Below are positions 59,667 to 64,000 of a stretch of 64,000 bases of DNA, piece by piece. Positions within the stretch are counted from its first letter, which is position 1. Each line of letters opens with the position of its first letter. The stretch lies in NCBI GenBank assembly GCA_002345745.1, contig DDWQ01000014.1:1-64000 (forward strand), given 5' to 3'. The position numbers and the translations under genes are program-made. The stretch comes from Candidatus Moranbacteria bacterium UBA2282 (GTDB lineage: Bacteria > Patescibacteriota > Minisyncoccia > Moranbacterales > UBA2206). The notes beneath the pieces were generated by a model. That model saw only the letters and a list, made by a program, of their open reading frames with translations, did no database searches and had not been told where the DNA came from.

Positions 59667-62603
59667 ATGGAAAATTACAATCCCAAGGAAATTGAGGTAA
59701 AATGGCAGAAAAAATGGCTTGAACAAGCCTCAGAAAAAATTGACAAGGATGATACTAAGAAAAAATACTATATTTTGGATATGTTTCCATACCCATCTGG
59801 AACAGGCTTGCATATGGGGCATACAGAGAGCTATACAGCTAGCGATGTTTTCTATCGTTTTAAAAAGATGCAAGGTTTTAATGTCTTACATCCACAAGGC
59901 TTTGACTCATTTGGTTTGCCGGCGGAAAACTATGCTATCAAAACAGGTATTCCTCCAACTGAAACCACTAGAGAAAATATAGATAATTATATTCGCCAGA
60001 TGAAATCTTTGGGTTTCAACTATGATTTTTCGGAGCAAGCTGTTACAAGCGATCCAGAATATTACAAATGGACACAATGGATTTTCACAGAGTTCTATAA
60101 AAACGGATTAGTATATAAAAAAACTCAAAAAACCAACTGGTGTTCTTCTTGTCAAACGGTTATTGCTAATGAACAAGTAGTTGAAAATAAATGTGAACGA
60201 TGCGGAACGGAAATTGAGCAAAAAGAAGTTCCAACGTGGTTTTTCAAAATCACAGATTTCGCTGAAGAATTGATTGCCGACTTGGATAATGTTGATTGGC
60301 CGGAACATACTAAAAAAAATCAACGAAATTGGATTGGGAAAAGTGAAGGAGCAAGCGTAAAATTCCAAATTGAGGTCAAAGGCTCTAAGAGCCCAATTGG
60401 GCTCTTAGAGCCTAACGTTGTCGAGGTATTTACTACGAGAGTAGATACTATATTTGGTGTAACATATTTAGTTGTTGCTCCAGAGCATGAAATAATTTCA
60501 AATTTAAAATCTAAAATCTCAAATTTTGATAAGGTTTCCGAGTATATTGAAAAATCAAAAAACAAAACTGAGTTGGATAGAATGGAAGCCAAGGAAAAAA
60601 CAGGTGTAGAATTGGAAGGCATCAAAGCGGTCAATCCATTTAATGGTGAGGAAGCGCCGGTTTTTGTGGCTGACTATGTCTTGGGAAATTATGGCACCGG
60701 CGCCGTGATGGCTGTGCCGGCGCATGATGAAAGGGATTTTGAGTTTGCGAAAAAATATGAATTGCCAGTCAAGCAATCAATCACGCCAAATATTAAAAAT
60801 TATCAAACAACAATTAAAGTTCTTGATATTTTAAAAAGTATTAACGAAGTAGCACAAGAAAGAAATGTCAAGATTTGGTTAACTGGAGGATTATCTATTC
60901 CATTTTATTCTAGCGTTATTTACAGAGCACATTCAGATTTAGACTTAATCGCTAAAGATGAAAATGACTTTAAGATGGCAATTCATATTTTTGAAGATTT
61001 AGGTTTTGAAAAAGTAAGAGAGAAAAAACTATCAGAGAGTCTAACTAATTTTATTTACAAGAAGGATGATATTGAAATTGATATTGGTCCAAATAAATCA
61101 GAATTTGATTTAAGGGATGATGATTTTGAGGAAGACTTAAAGAGTTATTCTAATTTTTCAGCTTTAACCCTAAGTAAACGGTTTATCAGGAGCGTAAAAG
61201 AGGTTCAGTTGAAGAATAGAAATGAAGATAAGGACAAAATGGATCAGGAATATTTGGATGGTAAAATCTTGACTGACGATGGTGTTTTAGTTAATTCTGC
61301 TGAATTTACTAGTTTAACTTCAGAACAAGCGCGGGAAAAAATGACGGAGTGGTTGGAAGAAAAAGGCTTGGGCAAAAAAGTTGTGAATTATCGCTTACGC
61401 GATTGGTCAATTTCACGGCAAAGATATTGGGGTTGTCCGATTCCAATTGTATATTCACCAGATGGTGAGCCACATTTAGTTTCTGAGCAACATTTACCAT
61501 GGATTCTGCCCACGGATGTGGATTTTGTGCCCACAGGTGTTTCACCGTTGGCCAAATCAGAAGAATTGAAAAAAAGAACGGAAGAAATTTTCGGAAAGGG
61601 CTGGACTGCAGAATATGACACGATGGACACCTTTGTGGATTCGTCTTGGTATTTCTTGAGATATCCGGATGTGCATAATACGGAAGAATTCTGCTGTTCA
61701 AAAAGAAAAGAATGGTTGCCAGTGGATATGTACATCGGAGGTGCTGAACACACCTATATGCATTTGCTGTATGCCAGATTTTTCGTGAAAGCCCTGCATA
61801 AAATTGGACATTTGAATTTTTCAGAACCATTTTTAAAACTTCGTCATCAAGGTATGGTCTTGGATAAGGATGGCAAGAAAATGTCCAAATCCAAAGGTAA
61901 TGTGATTAACCCGGATGATATGGTGAAAAGATTCGGCGCGGACGCAGTTAGGACATATATGCTATTTGTGGCACCACTTGAAGATGCGGTGATGTGGAAT
62001 GAAGAAAACATAGTGGGCGTGCGAAGATTTTTGGATCGAGTTTGGAATTTGTATGTGGATTTTTTAAATAATTTTGACAGTCAAAGAAATGTTACACATA
62101 GAGAATCCGATATACAATTAGCAAAAACTATAAAAATAGTAACAGATGATCTAGATAATTTTAAATTTAATACAGCTGTGGCATCGATGATGAAATTTGT
62201 TAATTATCTGTATGGGAGAAAAAACAAGGATGGAGAATTAGGAGTTGTAAATATAGAAATAGCATTTGCTTTCTTAAAATTATTACATCCATTTGCTCCT
62301 CATATGACTTCGGAATTGTTTGTTAAAGTGCAAGAACGCGACGATAGCTTAAGCGGTAAAAATAATATTTTAAATGAAGACTGGCCAGAACCAAAAAAAG
62401 AGCTTTTAATTGATGAAAAAATAAATTTAGTTATTCAGGTCAACGGTAAAGTGCGCGATATGCTGGAGGTTGATGCAGAAATTACCGAGGATGATGCAAA
62501 AAAAGTTGCCATGGAAAGTGAAAAAATAAAAAATCACATTAGCGGAAAAGAAATTAAAAAAATTATTTATGTCAAAAATAAACTCGTGAGCATTGTAACT
62601 TAA
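59667..62603 (+). CDS. leuS: Leucyl-tRNA synthetase with inserted nucleotidyltransferase-like domain
   Basis: The 978-residue class I synthetase has HMGH (49-52), the zinc-like CSSC...CERC knuckle, the editing (CP1) domain with FTTRVDTIFG and GTGAVMAVPAHDERD, RLRDWSISRQRYWG, KMSKS (738-742) and a C-terminal domain. Typical bacterial LeuRS is about 800-870 residues. Two inserts explain the excess. One is about 11 residues coded by a palindrome (239-249). The other is about 155 residues (371-527) between AKKYELPVKQ and LDGKILTDDGVLVNS. The second insert has a nucleotidyltransferase signature: WLTGGLSIPF (Gly407-Gly408), HSDLDLI (Asp424, Asp426) and IEIDI. Confidence 0.95.
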   Translation: MENYNPKEIEVKWQKKWLEQASEKIDKDDTKKKYYILDMFPYPSGTGLHMGHTESYTASDVFYRFKKMQGFNVLHPQGFDSFGLPAENYAIKTGIPPTETTRENIDNYIRQMKSLGFNYDFSEQAVTSDPEYYKWTQWIFTEFYKNGLVYKKTQKTNWCSSCQTVIANEQVVENKCERCGTEIEQKEVPTWFFKITDFAEELIADLDNVDWPEHTKKNQRNWIGKSEGASVKFQIEVKGSKSPIGLLEPNVVEVFTTRVDTIFGVTYLVVAPEHEIISNLKSKISNFDKVSEYIEKSKNKTELDRMEAKEKTGVELEGIKAVNPFNGEEAPVFVADYVLGNYGTGAVMAVPAHDERDFEFAKKYELPVKQSITPNIKNYQTTIKVLDILKSINEVAQERNVKIWLTGGLSIPFYSSVIYRAHSDLDLIAKDENDFKMAIHIFEDLGFEKVREKKLSESLTNFIYKKDDIEIDIGPNKSEFDLRDDDFEEDLKSYSNFSALTLSKRFIRSVKEVQLKNRNEDKDKMDQEYLDGKILTDDGVLVNSAEFTSLTSEQAREKMTEWLEEKGLGKKVVNYRLRDWSISRQRYWGCPIPIVYSPDGEPHLVSEQHLPWILPTDVDFVPTGVSPLAKSEELKKRTEEIFGKGWTAEYDTMDTFVDSSWYFLRYPDVHNTEEFCCSKRKEWLPVDMYIGGAEHTYMHLLYARFFVKALHKIGHLNFSEPFLKLRHQGMVLDKDGKKMSKSKGNVINPDDMVKRFGADAVRTYMLFVAPLEDAVMWNEENIVGVRRFLDRVWNLYVDFLNNFDSQRNVTHRESDIQLAKTIKIVTDDLDNFKFNTAVASMMKFVNYLYGRKNKDGELGVVNIEIAFAFLKLLHPFAPHMTSELFVKVQERDDSLSGKNNILNEDWPEPKKELLIDEKINLVIQVNGKVRDMLEVDAEITEDDAKKVAMESEKIKNHISGKEIKKIIYVKNKLVSIVT
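60381..60412. repeat. Perfect 32-bp palindrome inside leuS
   Basis: GGCTCTAAGAGCCCAA is followed directly by its exact inverse. It is read in frame and adds residues 239-249 (GSKSPIGLLEP) in the first strands of the editing domain. Confidence 0.85.
60777..61247 (+). other. Inserted nucleotidyltransferase-like domain of LeuRS
   Basis: The segment encodes residues 371-527. The order Gly-Gly helix start (407-408), Asp-x-Asp (424, 426), a helix ending FEDLGF and a third acidic strand DIEID is that of the lincosamide/aminoglycoside nucleotidyltransferase-like (MNT-type) fold. All three acidic metal-binding positions are present, so it may be active. Confidence 0.7.
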
Positions 62604-62611
62604 TTTCTTAA

Positions 62612-62635
62612 TAGACTTATTATGCAATAAGTCTA
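62612..62635. repeat. 24-bp short palindromic repeat
   Basis: Arms TAGACTTATT and AATAAGTCTA, perfect inverses, flank ATGC. The next base is the A of an in-frame ATG of the following gene. Confidence 0.85.
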
Positions 62636-62647
62636 ATGATAAAAAAT

Positions 62648-63412
62648 ATGCAAGTAGTAATTTTAGCAGCTGGAAGAGGGAAGAGAATGCAAGATCTAAC
62701 CAAAGGAATGTCAAAGTCGATGTTGAAAATCAAAGGCAAACCGATTTTGGAACATAAAATTAATATGTTGCCGAAGGAAATCACGGAAATTGTTTTTGTG
62801 ATTGGTTACTATGGCGAGCATATTATGAGTCACTTCAAAAGATATTTTAATGGTCGGAAAATTACCTATGTTTTCCAGACAAATTTGAATGGCACAGGTG
62901 GTGCACTATTTTTAGCTAAAAGTATTTTGAAAGATAAATTTTTAGTGATGATGGGAGATGACCTCTATCACAAAAAAGATTTAAAAAAAATGCTTAAGCA
63001 TGACTTGGCTATATTGGGGCGTGAAGTAGTAGACATAAGCAAATTTGGCATCATCAAAACCAATGGTAAAGGCCATATGATTGAAATTGTTGAGAAGCCA
63101 AAAAAATCAAAAGATAAATTAGCTAATACTGGCGTCTATATTTTGAATAAAAAAATCTTCGATTATGATCTAGTACCGATTGGCGGGGGTGAATTTGGTT
63201 TGCCACAAACGATGGCTAAAATGGCCAAAGATTATCCAATTAAAGTTGAAACAGCAACTATCTGGCATGCTATTGGTAATCCGGATGACTTGGCAAAAGC
63301 AGAAAAAATTATTCATAAATTTGAGGAAAAGCAAAAAACAGTGAAAGCTGTAAAAACTACAGAAATTGTAAAGAATGTAAAAATTAAAAAAACTAAAAAA
63401 CACAAGGAATAG
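62648..63412 (+). CDS. Sugar-phosphate nucleotidyltransferase
   Basis: ATG 62648 begins the domain (MQVVILAAGRGKRM); ATG 62636, abutting the repeat, is in frame four codons earlier and also possible. The 254-residue product has the signature LAAGRGKRM, KSMLKIKGKPILEH, GTGGALFLAK and MMGDDLY with the metal-binding Asp. It transfers a nucleotide to a sugar phosphate (GlmU/RfbA-like superfamily); the sugar cannot be told. The last about 30 residues are a Lys/Val/Thr-rich tail. Confidence 0.9.
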   Translation: MQVVILAAGRGKRMQDLTKGMSKSMLKIKGKPILEHKINMLPKEITEIVFVIGYYGEHIMSHFKRYFNGRKITYVFQTNLNGTGGALFLAKSILKDKFLVMMGDDLYHKKDLKKMLKHDLAILGREVVDISKFGIIKTNGKGHMIEIVEKPKKSKDKLANTGVYILNKKIFDYDLVPIGGGEFGLPQTMAKMAKDYPIKVETATIWHAIGNPDDLAKAEKIIHKFEEKQKTVKAVKTTEIVKNVKIKKTKKHKE

Positions 63413-63422
63413 AAAATATTTT

Positions 63423-64000
63423 ATGAAAAATAAAAATATTGTCACAATCGGCGGTGGAACAGGTAGCTTTACATTGCTTTCAGGACTAAAAAAATATCCT
63501 GTAAATATCTCTGCCATTGTTTCTATGGCAGATGACGGTGGCTCAACTGGTGTCTTGCGTGATGAGCTTGGAGTTTTGCCACCAGGAGATGTAAGGCAAT
63601 GTTTAGTGGCTCTCAGTGATTCTTCTGATATATTACGTAAGCTAATGAATTATCGTTTTGAAAAGGGTGGTCTTTCTGGGCATAATTTTGGCAATCTTTT
63701 ATTATCGGCGCTAGAAAAAATTACTGGAAATTTTTCTTCAGGCGTAGAGGAGGCGGCTAAAATTTTGAATGTCAAAGGCGAAGTAATCCCAGTTACTAAT
63801 GATAATATGCGATTGGCGATAAAACTGAAAAACGGCAAGATTATTTTAGGTGAAAAAGAGTTGGATCATAATAAGGAAATTCAGAATATTGGTATAGAAA
63901 AAATAAATCTAGAATCAAAAGTTGCGGCCTATTCACGCGCGTTAGAAAGAATAAAAAAAGCTAAATTTATAATCATTGGCCCGGGCGACTTGTATGGTTC
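63423..64000 (+). CDS. YvcK/CofD-like family protein (cut by window end)
   Basis: ATG 63423 opens a frame that runs to the window end without a stop (192 codons seen). It starts with the nucleotide-binding TIGGGTGSFTLLSGLK and has SMADDGGSTGVLRDELG, LPPGDVRQCLVAL and GHNFGNLLL, the hallmarks of the YvcK (gluconeogenesis factor/GlmR-like) branch. These proteins bind UDP-sugars and affect cell-wall precursor supply, which fits its position after a sugar nucleotidyltransferase. Confidence 0.92.
   Translation, partial: MKNKNIVTIGGGTGSFTLLSGLKKYPVNISAIVSMADDGGSTGVLRDELGVLPPGDVRQCLVALSDSSDILRKLMNYRFEKGGLSGHNFGNLLLSALEKITGNFSSGVEEAAKILNVKGEVIPVTNDNMRLAIKLKNGKIILGEKELDHNKEIQNIGIEKINLESKVAAYSRALERIKKAKFIIIGPGDLYG

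Noticed and set aside
61309..61830. Long minus-strand frames opposite leuS
   Set aside because: They overlap the conserved LeuRS catalytic core and show no protein features.

Overview
The window is AT-rich (roughly one third G+C by eye), densely coded, uses the standard bacterial stops including TGA, and has short intergenic gaps. Most core genes lack a Shine-Dalgarno sequence, promoters are of the TTGACA/TATAAT type, and many small exported proteins are unassigned. The gene content (LemA-HtpX, YvcK-like protein, compact F-type ATP synthase, sortase with a Ca-binding-repeat surface system, few biosynthetic genes) and the dispersed G+C-rich palindromes fit a Candidate Phyla Radiation (Patescibacteria/Parcubacteria-like, perhaps Moranbacteria-like) chromosome. 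That assignment is inference; no rRNA gene is present to test it.

Layout. 0.1-4.2 kb: DUF212 membrane protein, a promoter/leader-peptide/terminator cassette, LemA, HtpX, two unknowns and a membrane protein. 4.2-7.9 kb: a 162-bp palindromic repeat, pyruvate kinase behind a structured leader, tRNA-Ser(GGA), RidA and threonine deaminase. 8-13 kb: an AAA ATPase, then dnaG-rpoD. 13.0-16.3 kb: tRNA-Asn(GTT) followed by a 3.1-kb islet with two Fic proteins and a DUF1904-like protein, bounded by a direct repeat of the tRNA 3' end. 16.3-26.8 kb: unknown membrane/HD proteins, a lysozyme-like exported protein, a sortase next to a surface protein ending in an APATG sorting signal, an ABC-F ATPase, a CHAP hydrolase and a CARDB surface protein. 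27-36.5 kb: cold-shock protein, flavoprotein, ECF sigma factor, RecQ, RadC, a Phd-nuclease-like fusion under a 30-bp palindrome, then a MacA/MacB-type export system. 36.5-44 kb: TypA/BipA, KilA-N protein, TsaC, AI-2E-family permease, Lgt. 44-47 kb: two more lysozyme-like paralogues around a gene-poor kilobase. 47-51.4 kb: RsmI, MetRS, TatD. 51.5-58.5 kb: complete ATP synthase operon (atpZ-B-E-F-H-A-G-D-C). 58.6-64 kb: DUF4349 protein, LeuRS, a sugar nucleotidyltransferase and a YvcK-family gene cut by the window end.

The most unusual items are: (1) a LeuRS with an about 155-residue nucleotidyltransferase-like domain inserted where the editing domain returns to the catalytic core; (2) palindromic DNA inserted in frame into leuS and tatD; (3) a MITE-like family of palindromic repeats (162-bp full forms, 24-bp minimal forms) sitting on stop/start codon borders, plus other long palindromes inside the atp operon and in front of typA and macB; (4) the tRNA-Asn islet of duplicated Fic modules; (5) the Phd-nuclease-like fusion with a perfect 30-bp operator-like palindrome over its -10 box.

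Coordinates, motifs and repeats were read directly from the sequence. Family names come from motif recognition without database searches.
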